From Anastatus disparis (taxonomy: Eukaryota; Arthropoda; Insecta; Hymenoptera; Eupelmidae): a stretch of 64,000 nt of DNA. The stretch lies in the NCBI GenBank assembly GCA_017163975.1, contig JAFFSR010000221.1, positions 4,712,001 to 4,776,000 of the forward strand, written 5' to 3'. The translations under genes were made by a program, and so were the position numbers. The notes beneath the pieces were generated by a model that worked only from the letters and a program-made list of their open reading frames with translations, did no database searches and was not told the origin of the DNA. Shown piece after piece: positions 13,220-26,426 of this stretch (positions are counted from its first letter, which is position 1; each line of letters starts with the position of its first letter).

Positions 13220-16200
13220 TTGAAAATAAAAATTAAATTGAATATTAAATTCGTTCTGGGGAAACCATTGAATGATACAAAAGAATAAAAAAATATTTTT
13301 TGCGTATTATTATTATTTTTGAATGAAAGAATTTAATTAATAGTCTATCATTTCAATACTTTAAAAGCCAAATAAGTACGCGAAACCAATTTTTTTAAAT
13401 TTATACAAAAATAAATATACACTTTTATATAAAATACCATACAAAATTATGCATCTTTTTAAATAGAATTTTTCAAAAGTGTTAGTTTTTGAAATTTAAA
13501 AATTAATTGAATTATTAATCAAGTTTCTATAAGTTAATTCATTTATTTCATTTTCAAACAATAATTTACGATGATAAATGTGATAATTCAAATGCATTGT
13601 TCAAAGTATCTAAAATGCAATATTATAAACTTACGATAAAATCTCGAACCAAGTATTTATTTGCTCTATCATTTTATTATCTAAAAAGTCCTTTAAACAC
13701 TGCTTACCTGTAACAAAAAAGAAAGTTATTGTTAATAAATTTTTCAATACTTATAATAAAATGTATTATGTAATAATTATTAGCGCATAGCAAGATAGAA
13801 TCATTATTTAAAGTTATATAAATATTTGTAGCTATTGCAAAAGAAATTTTTCGATTCTGAAATTATGTATTTGTTTAAAAAGATAAAAATAATGAAGCTA
13901 TAAATGAAAACAAAAATTAAAATGGCAATTAATTTAATTCGAATAAAATTCGCTATACAATTAACATTGGGGATACAGAAAAGTTTTATATCTGCGTACT
14001 TTTATTAGATATTCGCAGTATATAATATCGTTCGCGTGGATTGCTTGATTGAAAAACTTTTGCAAACATATTTTTTTGTGCACTTCTATTTTCATTTCTT
14101 TTCGCTCAATACGAGAAGCGTTGTTTTATTTTCGTTCTCTTGTTCCCATCCAGCAACGCTTCTTTTATGTATAATCCGTAGTTGGATTAAAACTTTTTAA
14201 AAAGAAAAAATCGTGAAAGTGTATAAATCAGCAAAAATAAAGGTAAACAAGTATTTTAATTAGTGAAACTGGCTATTCAAACATCGTATTATATATTATG
14301 ATAACGTAATTTTTATACTTTTTCAATTTGAATAAAAAATTAATGTTAATATTCCATAGTATTTATAAACTTATATTTAGTAATAATAATTATAATTGTA
14401 TAAAGGTGTGGCCATTAAACTTTTACAAAAAAAAAAACAAATTTAATTTATCTTTGTATCGTGATGAGAAACCGTAATGTAGTTTTAAAAATTAAAAATT
14501 CATTTAAAAAGTAGCCAGAACTTTTAATTTTTACATTGGTTTATATGGATATACTCCAAAATTCAAATGGAAGTATTAAAAAATTTAATTTTTGATAACT
14601 GTATAAATGTGAAATTATTAAAAAAAAAAACCTTTAAAAAATATGTGTAATTATAGAATCAATTTAATTACATTCATTTGAATAAAATGAGCGAACATTA
14701 AACGTGTAATTTATAATTATGATTTTTTAAAGTATTTTTTAATCATTTCTAACTGTTTATATAATTAAATGAATTTAAGATAACGTTTCTGTTGTATTTG
14801 AAAAACCCAAAATTAAAATTAAAAAAATATTCGTTTTCCCAGAAATTAAAATTGATACCTCTTTCCTTAAATTTTAAACGTAAAATCTAAATAACAAGTT
14901 ATAATTAAGTCAGAAAATCATAATTAAAATAAAGAATATTAATATAACTCCATTTTGTAAATGAATTTCAATTTTGCGAAAAATGACGTCACGTATATTA
15001 TTTGAAGTACGTCAGACAATGTCATGCTTCTCAATATTCTTTGCTCTGAAATCTTTCTTTTTTATCCTTGACTTTCTATATAATATCACTTTTTGTTTTC
15101 TTTTTACTTGCAGACTCCAAAGTTTATGTAGGAGGATGAGATCAGCAACGGATGCGCAGGCGAATGTTGCTTATGCGCTTCGCTGCGCAATTTCATATAT
15201 ATATATACATATATACTATATATACATTTTGCATTCACGTTTTGCAAAAAGATAGCTTTGTACTCCTTTATTTTGCGACTGAAATTGACATTTTGTGTAT
15301 ATGTTTCTGCGTAACGGTTAAATCTTTGCAACTTCCGCATTGCATTTATTAATTTTTTATTTTGCTTTATTTTTTACAGCCGTATGATAAACAAATATTT
15401 TAACATTGATTGTATTTTTTTTCACTTTGATTAAGATAATTGAGTAAATTATAATTTTGAAGGTTGTTCAAACCTTTTTTCTTAATCTGTATTTATTAAC
15501 GGATATACGACAATATCAATATCATCATAATTGAAATCTTATTTGCTCGAAAAAGTTTAAATTTTTTAGAGATATCAATATACTAAATTTTTAAGACGTT
15601 GTTACCAATATTGAAATATTACAAATCTTTATTTCAGTATTTTTTTTGTAATTTTCTTCAATTACATTTTTAATTATGGTGACGATATAAATCAAAATAA
15701 AAATAGGAAATAGTCTGAATAAAATAAAATTAATTAAATAATTTGCGATGAAACTTTTTATTTATTGAACCAGTGAATAAACTAAAGTTCAAAAGTAATG
15801 TATGCACTGTAAACAGAAATTAATTAAAAATTCAAAATAAACTTAACACTATCCACTGTTTCGACACAAATACAATACGTCTTAGAAGAAGTTTTATTTA
15901 AACTGACGTGTAGCTATTTTTAAACATGACTAAGACCAGGCAAAAATATCTTGTATATATGGTACAAATATCCTTCTCAATCGTCCGACATATGTTTTGT
16001 TATTCTCCTCACTGTTTCGCATGGACCAGGCGAGAGATGTTTGGGTTGAAAAAAATTAGTCAAATATATAACTTGGATTTTAAATTTGAAATAAACATTG
16101 CAAAATTTATACTGTTTATAAACGAATTATACCGTTTTCAGATATACATCGATCCATCTATTTTCGATGCTATCAAGATCATTTGGATTTCATTGAACCT

Positions 16201-17599
16201 TTTTGGCTTTCATCTTCAAAATTAGAATCGATCTTTTACAAATAAGCTTTTCATTTTTTTTCTCTTTGGTTGTGAGTTTGATGCACTTTCAAAAATAAAT
16301 TTAAAATGGAAATATTTTTACGATGAATGAAAAGTACGTTTTTATCATCTAATGAAAAAATATCTTGAAAAAGTTCTTGGTATACAACACAAAAGAATTA
16401 TATAAAGCATTGAATAATATTGAATTAAAAACCTGTTTTTAAAAAAATTTTATTTTATTTTCTGAAAATCGATAAAATTAGCATACAAAATATTATTGAA
16501 TAATATCGACATGCCATATAAAAACTGATTTATTTTTACCTGTGAAAACTAGCATACGAAATTTTTCGTATGGCACACGTCGATATTATGGTTTTGTCAA
16601 AATTAATAAAAAATAGAAAAGCCTATTAAAAAATAATTTCAGAAACAAATTTTTAATTTTTAATACAAAAGTTTTAAGAATATCTTTTTTACTTTAAGGT
16701 GACTTAGGAGATTAGGTTAAGTTTTATTTTTTGGCTTACAAATCCCGCTTTTAACTCATGAAATATTTCAGATCTTTTAATTTTCCACCATTTCTTGAAA
16801 CCCACAGAATAAGTAAAAAACTCAAAAATGCAAAAATATTTATAAACTAAAAGCGTAACTTTTAAACTATGAAATGGAATTTAACTTAACTTCCGCAGTC
16901 GCTTTAACTAATAAAAAGCATGACACGGGGATATTAAAAAAATTTTTTGATCAAAGATAAATAATCCAGGAAACTACAATGTGGGTAATTATGTATAAAT
17001 TGTGTGTTGTATTACATCACCTTAGGTAAAAAAGTCATTAAATGAGAATCATTTAAAAGTTTGAAAATTAAAATTTCAATTGTTTGCAAATTCCTTTTTG
17101 CTCGAAAATTCGTCGCGAGAATGTATCAAACTAAAATAGACCGGAAGTGCTTTCAGCTTATTTCGATAACAACATAAAGAGCTTGCAGATATAATTATGG
17201 TCTGTACAGTATCAATCTTAAAATATTTAAAAACCAAGCAGATGACAATGGAAAATGTATTTGTGAATCATTTATTTAATCATTTTTTTAAAATACTACA
17301 AAAAATTTATCAGATTCTTATATTTTTTATTTCTTGAATTTTTATATATCTGAAATGCTCTAATCAATTCTAGATTCTGCAAAAATGCAAAAAATATTCA
17401 AATGATAAATAAAAATAAAAAAAAAATATTATAGGCACTAGTAAAAATATTAAAAAAATGATCTTTCTCGTATGTCTGTACAATATTAATTTTACTATTT
17501 CATCATGTTTGCATAACAAATGCAAAATAAAAACTACATCCGAGATAATATTAACCAACTTAAAAAAGTTGAAAAAAATTTTACATACACAAACATAAA
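13220..17599. other. AT-rich intergenic DNA
   Basis: No intact gene is supported. A minus-strand segment at 13631-13707 looks like a terminal exon and is treated as a finding. An inverted repeat lies at 16501-16588. The remaining open frames are AT-composition artefacts. Confidence 0.45.
16501..16588. repeat. Short inverted repeat
   Basis: The left arm TAATATCGACATGCCATA (from 16501) pairs with the complement of TATGGCACACGTCGATATTA (16569-16588), with a two-base gap in one arm and a loop of about 48 bases. It may be a MITE relic. Confidence 0.55.
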
Positions 17600-17699
17600 G
17601 TTGGAAATCCCCGTCTTGAAAGCAAATTAAAAAGCGCGTAATGCATCGAAAAACAAAAATTATTACTGTATAGATCGATTATTCCGTGACAAAGACGAA

Positions 17700-18000
17700 G
17701 AAAAGCGCGAGCAATAGGTATACGTACACGTGATACGAATGTATGGGTCGCCGGTATTTCCCACTATTATTCCGGGGCTCGCGTTATATACAGACGAGAA
17801 GCTAAAAGCCAAAAGTACGCGAAATCTATATCTATATAGAAGTTTTTGCAAGAGAAAGGTCGGCTGCTCGAGCAAGCCAGTGTTGTGCGCAGAGTCAAGC
17901 TGACTGCTCTGGCTTTGCTCCGCGGAACCTAGCGAGCGACGACGACGCCATTTGCGTTTCGCGTTTGTACTCTGAAACAAGTGAATTTATTGAACGCTTT
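17700..18000 (+). promoter_or_regulatory. GC-richer patch, likely promoter/5' UTR of gene A
   Basis: Against an AT-rich background, about 300 bases directly upstream of gene A are GC-richer, with CCGCGGAACC and GCGAGCGACGACGACGCC near 17920-17950. The position 120-400 bases before the start codon at 18114 suggests promoter or 5' UTR. A minus-strand open frame here (17663-17980) is probably only a consequence of the raised GC. Confidence 0.4.
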
Positions 18001-18113
18001 TCAAGTAGCTACGTTGTTTCCTCATTTTTAGCTTATTTTTTTTATTAACATTATTGAATCCAGTGTTGAGCATCAGTGATCTTAGCTGTTATTATCCAAC
18101 AAAAGCAGCAATC

Positions 18114-21009
18114 ATGATTGCTGAAAGCGAGGGTGAGTAATGTCTTTAAAATTCTACCTTTTTTTCCTACAAGCTTTCACGAAATATTCAGAGAACAATA
18201 ATTAAGCTTTTGTAGATATCAAACTACTACCTTGAATAATTTTAAACGTTAAATTCTCAATAAATACAATAATTTATCAGTCTTTTGTTTACAAAAACAT
18301 CGAATTTTGGCATATATTCGAACAAAGTCTAAATGAACTATGAAATATATTCAATATAGTTAACTGATTTTCGAGAAATATCAGACTCTTCAAAAGCTGT
18401 TCTCGGGGAGATTAATTAATCAATAACAATATTGCATTAAAATAAGGATAAAAAGAGACGCTCCAATAGTGGCAACACTGTTCAGCCAATCCTTTTTGGC
18501 ATGGGAGCTAGAGATTGACCGTGTATATATATATATATATACAAAAAACCATAGAGTAGAGAGGGAATTCAATACAAACGTATATATTTTCTTGTACGTG
18601 CGCGGTGCTCCTGTCATTGTATATATATGCACAAGGAAAACTGAAACGCAGATTTGTTGCGTACGTTTGAGAAACGAAACGTAAAAAAATATTTTTTTTT
18701 CCTTTTTTTTTGCTTTGCATATACGCGTTTCTCTCGAACAATTTTAGTTTCTCATTTCCTGGAATATATACGTTGGTTTGCTCGTTGACTTATGAGATGA
18801 TAATTAAAATTAAACGCGATAAAACACGTTTCGTCGAAGAGTTCATTTTGCGAAAACATTTGGTTTCCTTGTTCGTGCAAAATTTAGCTACACAATCATC
18901 ATTCGCGTTTTTTAAATAGAATTTCATTAAGTATTGGAAAACGCGCACACTCAGAAATATTAATAATGATGCAATCTTTCACAGTTTTAAAATAATTTTT
19001 TTTTCTCATTCATTAATCCCCTTTCCAAAACTAAATGAATAATTTCAAAAGATTTAATAATCCTCATCCCGAAATATAATATTTTTTTTCTTTTTAATAA
19101 TTACCACAGGTGGCCAGATAAAATACGATACCTTGCAGGAAAATCCTGTTATTAAAAAGCACCGAAATTATACGAACATTTGTTCTGCCATCGTAGCTAG
19201 CATTTTTATAGTCGCTTGGATAATATTAGGAATTTTTGGTACGTAAAATTTAAAAAAAAAAAAAAGAAAGGAAAATTTACTGCTTTAACGAAATCACACT
19301 TGGTAATTAATGTTTTAATTATTGCAGTTTTATCTTCTAAATTATCGCAAAACGTTGAATTGAATGGCAATGAAAATGAATTCTTGGGTACCAAAGAATA
19401 CGTTGACGCCATATTTAAATTGACCAAGAGGTATTGTTAAATTAACATAAGAAACTCCAGAAAATTTTAAATCATGTTATGCGTACACATTGTAACGTAT
19501 GAATAATTTTTTTTTAATTCTAGCAATCACTTAATTATTATTGGCGGTATAATATTAACCACGCTATTGATGATTACAACTGTATTTGTTTTGAGAGTAA
19601 AATGCATAACACAGATGATCAGCTATTTGGCAGTATTCTCAAACGGTCTATTTGTCTTCCTCTTATTAATATCAATTTTATTGACTATCGTTAGATCCGC
19701 AAACATTGGCTTCACAGTCTCATCATTCGTTTCAATTGTAACATTTTCCTTGATCGCCTGCTTCAAGATAGCCGTTCTTTTGAGCGTTAAGAAAGTCGGC
19801 GTACAATTGATAACCGGATTGGTTAACGAGGCTAGCCGGTAAAAAATAATTATTAATTTTGAATGAATATTTTTTTTTTTTAACTACCAAAAGTACGAAA
19901 TATATGTTGTTGAAATAAAGAAAACTTTTTTTTTCAGAATAACGCTAAAAATGTATTGCGCAATAATAATTTCTTTTGTTGCTTCAATATTAGCCACTGT
20001 AACATTGATTTACGGTTTTTTCGTACTGGACGCCACAACGAAAATTAAGTACACAGATTCTGTACCAATTTACGCGCTCATCAATATCATAGGAACTTTG
20101 TTCACGCTCAATTGTATATTATATTTTGCGTTTATGACTACAACAGATTGCGTTTCTAATTGGTATTGGACCGTAGAGAAGAACAACGTTTCCAAATCTT
20201 TTATTTTACAGAGTACTGTAAAGGTAGCAAGGTACATGCGATATATTACAATATTTTATTTAGATTTTTAAGTATTTTCTTATTTTTCTTAAATTTTAAT
20301 TATACATTAATCATTGCACGTTAACGTTTTAGATACCACTTTGGATCTTTGGCTTTCGGATCGTCAATGGTGTTCCCTTTCTTTCACACATTATATTTAT
20401 CTTGTAAAGATAGAATAAGCCTGGTGAAAGATAGCGAGAGTCCATTTATTAGAGCAGCTATGAAATTATTTTTGACATTTTCGTTACCTACTTTCGCACT
20501 GAAACGCACAGCGATTTACGGAACTGATTACATTGAATCGGCAAAAAAAGCTTTTGAAATCGTGCTGTCTCATTGCTCGACATGTTTAGCGGTACTTGAA
20601 GTGAGTTACAATTAAATCAATATCCTAATAATAAAAAAAAACACGTGAAATTAAAAAAATATTCAATATATTAATCATTATTTTTTAGATTTCATCTAGT
20701 GTCATGGGAATTAGTGTGACGCCTTTTGTTTTCCTGGCAGCATTTGGAATGTCAGCTGGATTCGAAACGGAAATGCTTTCATTTAATGACGAAAATATTC
20801 ATCAAAGAAATATAAATACCACGGCATTAGCTATAATATTAAGTTTGATTATATTTTTAGTTATTTTGCCATTTTTCATGGTATTGTATTCCGCTGTCAT
20901 TACGCTGTTATTCTGTACTTTGAAAGATTTGGAAGAGAACAATGGATCTGCCGAGAAACCATACTACATGAATTACGAATTGCAAAGAATACTCACTAAT
21001 GCGTATTAA
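18114..21009 (+). CDS. SLC44/choline transporter-like protein, gene A
   Basis: Predicted multi-pass membrane transporter of the choline transporter-like family, 482 residues. The coding exons are 18114-18132, 19110-19238, 19328-19430, 19524-19838, 19938-20231, 20333-20600 and 20689-21009, with phases 1,1,2,2,2,0 and GT-AG ends throughout. TM1 is about residues 33-52. A loop of about 36 residues follows, where usual CTL proteins have well over 100. TM2-TM4 lie in exon 4, which ends with the basic helix KKVGVQLITGLVNEASR. Exon 5 carries TM5-TM6 and SNWYWT. Exon 6 carries YHFGS and an AIYGTDY segment. The last exon carries two TMs and DLEENNGSAEKPYYM, where the family's NDG reads NNG. A possible AATAAA signal lies at 21079-21084. 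It is the most divergent array member and stands first. Substrate is unknown; choline or ethanolamine is only the family precedent. Confidence 0.88.
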
Positions 21010-21595
21010 TTAATGATAATTTAAGTGAAATCTTTATTTATTTTTGTATTGCTTATTTTTTTTTCTAAACGCTTTAAAAATAAAGTTCCAATCTATTAGT
21101 ATTAAAAAATATTTTTTTTTTATTTATGTATTTTATCAAATAATGGTTATTATTATTACTATTTTACAATTTTTAATAATCTCCTTTAATGAACGCGTAA
21201 CAATTCTAAAAGAGTTGTACAATCGTCCAATTAATTTGTGATCAATTATTATAAATGCCAAAGTCTTAAATTTAGGACTTGCTTAGTTATGTAAGAATAA
21301 TTTGATATGAAAATGTTTTTTTCAATACTTTTTGATATGGAATTCATATATTTCGAAGTGAAATTTTAACTATATTTGTCTAAGATATAATCGCCAAATA
21401 TAATCATTAAATTACTGTCAAATTGTCAATGTAAACAAATGAAAAAAATATATACAATAAATTGTTTAATTTTAAAAAACTTACATTTATTTATTCCTTA
21501 CAAGTCCTCAAATCACTCCAAATTATTTATTTCAATATTTTGATTTTTAATTAAATTCGTATTTTAATTTTACAACAGTTTCTAAATTCAAGAAA

Positions 21596-22338
21596 TAGGG
21601 TAGATGTGGGTATTGCTGCGGAGGTGCTAATTACTGTTTTTTCATATAAAATTCGTAAAAATAATTTTTTTCAAGTCCATAAATAATATTTGAATGCATA
21701 ATCAAATATTATAAGTATTATTTAATATTTTAAAAAATATATCTCACAAAAAAAGTCTAAAAATATTTAATATTGGTTATTTGAAATTGAACTGTTCTAA
21801 AATCTTGATAAATTTCGTAAAATCGCGATCACGTATGCATCCTAAATTTGACAATATTTTCTGTTTTTATTCTTTTTTATGTAAAATAAGATTATTATTA
21901 AATAAAATATATCTTTGCTTGTTATATATTTTTTGGAAATTTCACCTAGCACATATTTAATATTTTAATTTTACACCTTAGTATTATGCGTCATTAAAAT
22001 CACCAAATATGAATTACTGTGGCATCCTTTTATTACTATAACACGTGGTAAACCTAACCTCAACTTTTCGAACGGAATATATAAAAGTGTCAATAGTAAC
22101 TGGCACACAGCATTAGAAACACGGCCGCAGCAATAGCCACAAATACATTTTATTTTAAATTCGTTTTTTCTTAATTTTAACTCTATAATTAAATGCTAAA
22201 TTAATTTTTTTCTAGTTAATCAATGTTTAAATATTTTATTAAAAATAAAAGTGATAAGTTTTCTTCATCTATAAGCTTTAATTTATGAGTTTAAAATTCA
22301 TCATACGTCGATTCCGCTGTAATACCCACATCTACCCT
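21596..22338. mobile_element. Non-autonomous DNA transposon with about 27-bp terminal inverted repeats
   Basis: The left end TAGGGTAGATGTGGGTATT..GCGGA (from 21596) is matched in inverse orientation by TCCGC..AATACCCACATCTACCCTA ending at 22338, with about three mismatches in 27. A partial inner inverted copy (CCGCAGCAATAGCCAC near 22124) lies closer to the right end. The interior has no long open frame. The outermost TA on both sides may be a TA target duplication, which would suggest a Tc1/mariner-type mobiliser; that is inference. Confidence 0.7.
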
Positions 22339-23646
22339 ACAGAATTTTTTAGAAATGATTAGTATTAGAATTAAAGTTATTAAAATAAAATTTGACATTC
22401 ATTCTTTATTTTTATTTTTGAATTAAATGATTTACGATATATTTTATATTTTGAAATATTAACAAAATTTCATAACAATTATTTTACTAATATTAATTTA
22501 TCATTAATTGAAAAATTAAAAATTACGCTATGAAATGCATTTTTAATTTAAAATATTTAAATTAGAGTTAAAAAAATTAACATTTCAAAATTTGATAGAG
22601 AATTATTAGTAACTCGTAGATTATACCTTTCCCTTGACGTAACAAGTAAGTCACCAATGAGTAAGTAAACAAAATTTTTTATCTATTTTATTTTCAATCA
22701 TACGAAAATAATCAGTGTCGAAAAATTTTTATAAAAAAGCTGTACAGAAAATTTGTTTTTAAACAAATATTAGAATACATAAACTGTAGTATTTAAGATG
22801 AAATAAATATAAAAAATTATTGAGCATCTAGAAACGAAAGGGGCTTATAGCCCACATCACATAAAATTGTCTATAAGCCCTTTTCCTTTCCAGATCCTCA
22901 ATCATAAAAATGTAAAAAAATTAAAAATCAAAGATTAAAAAAAAATTAAAGATCGTTTTTTATGAATTATATTTTAAATGAATATTTTATGAAGCCATCA
23001 ACAGCCAGAATGCAATTTTGTAAAGAAAAAAATATCCAATGACTTTAGCTGTTCAATATTTTTCAAAAAATGTTTTTTTAGACAATGACGCAATACATTC
23101 GCACATTTATATCATATGATATGAAAGTGCACTCTTCCGTTAATAAAATAAATCAATAAACTTAACCTACACAACGTAAACAGGTAGTTCAAAGACTTAG
23201 CTGAAAAAATATTTTAATTATTATTAAGTATTTTCAAAATTGTAATTTTCACGTAATCAAAATAATATCTAACTAGCAAAAGCTCTATGTTAATAAAAGT
23301 GAGCAAATATCGTTAGTATATCTTCATGATTCCTTAGTGGTTATAAGTCCAGTTAATTTGCATTTTTTTAATTTTAGTTTTTCAGCAAAATTTTAAATAT
23401 GACTTGAAGATCTTTCTTTCGTCTGATAAAGTTAGTAGAATTTTTTAAATATTTTAAATCAACCACTAATAATTTTAAAAATTAATTAAAAATCATTTAT
23501 AATTTATAAATGATTAAAAATTGTGGTTACTTTTTATTACAACGTAGTCTATAATTTAGTGCAAGCATAGTATTAGGAGCTGCAGTTTAAAAATGAAAAT
23601 TTTTCGCTTCTATTATTAAAAAAGGTTTTCATTACGACGCCACATA
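22339..23646. other. Intergenic DNA upstream of gene B
   Basis: AT-rich, with one strong hairpin (22819-22902) and a TTAACCTAC motif at 23162-23170 resembling elements upstream of C, D and E. No coding sequence is seen. Confidence 0.45.
22819..22902. repeat. Long-stem hairpin
   Basis: ATTGAGCATCTAGAAACG..GGGGCTTATAG (22819-22850) pairs with CTATAAGCCC..TTTCCAGATCCTCAAT (22871-22902). The stem is about 32 bp with few mismatches, around a 20-base loop. It could be a solo MITE or an inverted-repeat relic; the geometry is also compatible with a small-RNA precursor. Confidence 0.65.
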
Positions 23647-25401
23647 ATGGAAGGTGGACAACGTTATACTAATACACCGTTTTCTTATTTTTTTGTATTA
23701 TGCATCATGAATTGGATAATTTTAACCATTTATGGTTAGTAATCAATTTTTGTATTTGAATATATTTATTCCAAGACAATAAACCGATATTTTAAAATTA
23801 CTGTATGTGTTACAGTTTTTATCGCTTTACCACCAATTGAGATTCAGGATCTTACAAATTTTTTAAGGTATCATTTTTAGTTTATATAAAAAGACTATAC
23901 CAGACAATTACACAAATTTAACAAAAATATTTAATTTTATTTCTAGACCTTTTTTAGCTTTCTTTATTGGCATTATTTTAGCTGGATTATCAACAATTAT
24001 ATTTATGTATTTGTCAAAAACTTTTATAACCAAAATTATTGCCTACGTTATAGTTTATGGAACTTTGCTTTTAACTGTTTTATCAACTATAATTATTGCC
24101 TATATTATTTATTCTTTATTTGAAAGGAATGTAGAACATAATGCATCACATCTTGTATTTACCAGTTTAATATTATCGTTATACATTATAAATAAAATAG
24201 CCGTACTTTATTCTGTGAAAAAAGTTAAAGTCCAGCTTATAAGTAAACTTATTAATGAATCGTGTCGGTAAGAAATTTTAAATTATATCTAAATGCTTTA
24301 GATATTAATGCAAGTATTTTGTAACTTTTTTCAGGGCAATCTTTAATAACTTAGCTTTGATACTTTTTTTCATGTTAATAAATTTGTTATGTACCTTAAT
24401 AACATTCATATTGATATTAACAATATGGCGAGAAACATACGAGTTTAATGATGATGAATCATATTGTCAAAAAATTAACAACAAAGAAAATTTTTTGTTG
24501 ATGGTCAAAAGTTTATTTGGAATGATATTCATACTCGGTATGCCTAATTTTGCGTACATGGTGATTTCGGAATCTATTGCTAAATGGTATTGGAGCCTAG
24601 ATAAAAATAACGTTTCGAAAACTTCAATATTAGAAAGTTCAATTAGAATTTGGAGGTATCAATAATTTCATTAACTTTAATTTAAATTTTATCAACATAA
24701 TTTTCATTGAAATCAAAATTTACAAAAAATACTTTTTAGGTATCACCTTGGAACTGTTGGATTTGCATCCACAATAATTCTACCATTTATTTATGCAATA
24801 TATCTTGCTTGTATTTGGAAACGAGATCCCAATAGAAGTTCGAAAAATTTCACTCAAGTTTTTTGTAGATTCATATGCAAAATAAAGTTGATACTTTGCA
24901 CAGGAATAGATTTTGCTTTAATACAGACCTCAATGCATGGTTACGATTTTGGTCAATCGTCGAGAAAAACATTTGATTTAGTATTAAACAATTGTTATCC
25001 ATATTTGGCTGTAATTGACGTAAGCTGTCATATCTTTTCTTTTTGATTGAATTTTCATAAAATTACAAAGTATACATTAATTTTGCAATGATTTTTAGAC
25101 ATTCATTAATGTTTTTTGGATTGTGCAGATTTGGATGAACTATTATATAATATCAGCGATAGTTGATACAATATTCTCAACAAATAATAAATACTTATTA
25201 GAAATCCATACAGATGATTTTTACTTCATTCTGGATGTTTTTGTTATTTTAGCTACTTGTCCATTGTTTTCACTTGTGATCGCAGCTGTAAAAACAATTT
25301 TTTTATGTATTTTAGAGGATTTAGAAAATAACGACGGATCATCTAGAAGACCATATTATATGAGCGATGATTTAAAAAAATTATTGCTCAACGCTAATTG
25401 A
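23647..25401 (+). CDS. SLC44/choline transporter-like protein, gene B
   Basis: Predicted 454-residue multi-pass transporter. The exons are 23647-23734, 23816-23867, 23947-24267, 24335-24655, 24740-25019 and 25099-25401, with phases 1,2,2,2,0. The start MEGGQRYTN is used because the first exon (88 nt) has the same length and phase in B, C, D and E and no upstream micro-exon is visible. TM1 is about residues 11-29; only about 16 residues separate it from TM2. Exon 3 ends KKVKVQLISKLINESCR. Exon 4 has a KWYWSLDKNNVSK segment. Exon 5 has YHLGTVG, ALIQTSMHGYDF and a K-T-F-D-L-V stretch. The last exon has LEDLENNDGSSRRPYYMS. The last-exon acceptor is at 25099; a cag at 25126-25128 is an in-frame alternative but is not supported by gene C. 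No stop or frameshift is seen, so the gene looks functional. Confidence 0.88.
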
Positions 25402-26426
25402 CTGTGTACCACTATTATAATAAAAAGTGTTTAAGGGACTTATCAAGTGTTAATTATCTTAATTATAATTATAATTTAAAATATTGAAGATAATAAAGAA
25501 AATAGCGAATTTATTATTTTCGCAAAAATTGCAGCTTACTCTAAGAGATAAAGTTACAATTTTATTTATGTGAATTGCAAATAATCTTTACGTACTATAA
25601 AAATATTGCAGCATTTTCAAGCAAATAATTTTTGGTTAAGAAACTGTAGGTTTATATATTATATGGACTTCTATTTTATTTAATTGTTTTCTATTAGACG
25701 ACTTATTCAGAATAAAACAGAGCCAGAAAAATATGTTATTTTGCATATGCTGTAACGCGCACCTTCATTAAAAAACAAAGCTGCTCGTAACGTAAAATGA
25801 CAGGCTAACCTAATTTGCAAACATAAGTTTCAACATTGTTTATGAATCAAGAACTGTTGATGTTATTTTTAAAATTATTGTTTGTGTGATTTAAAAGGAA
25901 TTATTTATCAAATTCAGTAAACTTTTAAGGTTACAAGTTGTGATCATTAGTGATATATATTGTCATTTAAAGAATTTTGTGAAATAAACTTGTTTTTTTT
26001 CATAATGTAACTAGTACTACAAGTTTTTTTAAATATATTCAAATCAAATTCAAATAATTAACATATTTCTTTTGTTGTTACAATTCAAAGTAATTTCAAA
26101 TTTATGAACAAGAGATGTTTTTGATAACCAAAGAAACTTACAATTAATTTACAACGATTCAGTTTGTAATCTAATAATGTGTGTTTTTCAATTCATCCAA
26201 TATTTTTTAATTTATATTAATAATTATTGAATAGGAAAAAGTATTTTATAATTAACGTATAAAAATTTCAATTTTATTCACACATTCTTTCTTTAATCAA
26301 AAATCCTATTAATTTTAGCTATTTACTCAAAAATCTTGCTCCAGTATAGTATAACCAATAAAAGAAACTGCAATAGCAGAATGGAAAATGTTGGCTTCAG
26401 TTATCAAGCAAATATAACATTACATC
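25402..26426. other. Intergenic B-C
   Basis: AT-rich spacer of 1.0 kb with no coding signal. It contains ATGACAGGCTAACCTAA near 25797-25813, similar to motifs upstream of D and E. Confidence 0.45.

Noticed and set aside
17663..17980. 105-residue minus-strand frame near the gene A promoter
   Set aside because: Lies in the GC-raised patch upstream of gene A; Ser/Arg-rich with no domain. More likely promoter/5' UTR sequence.
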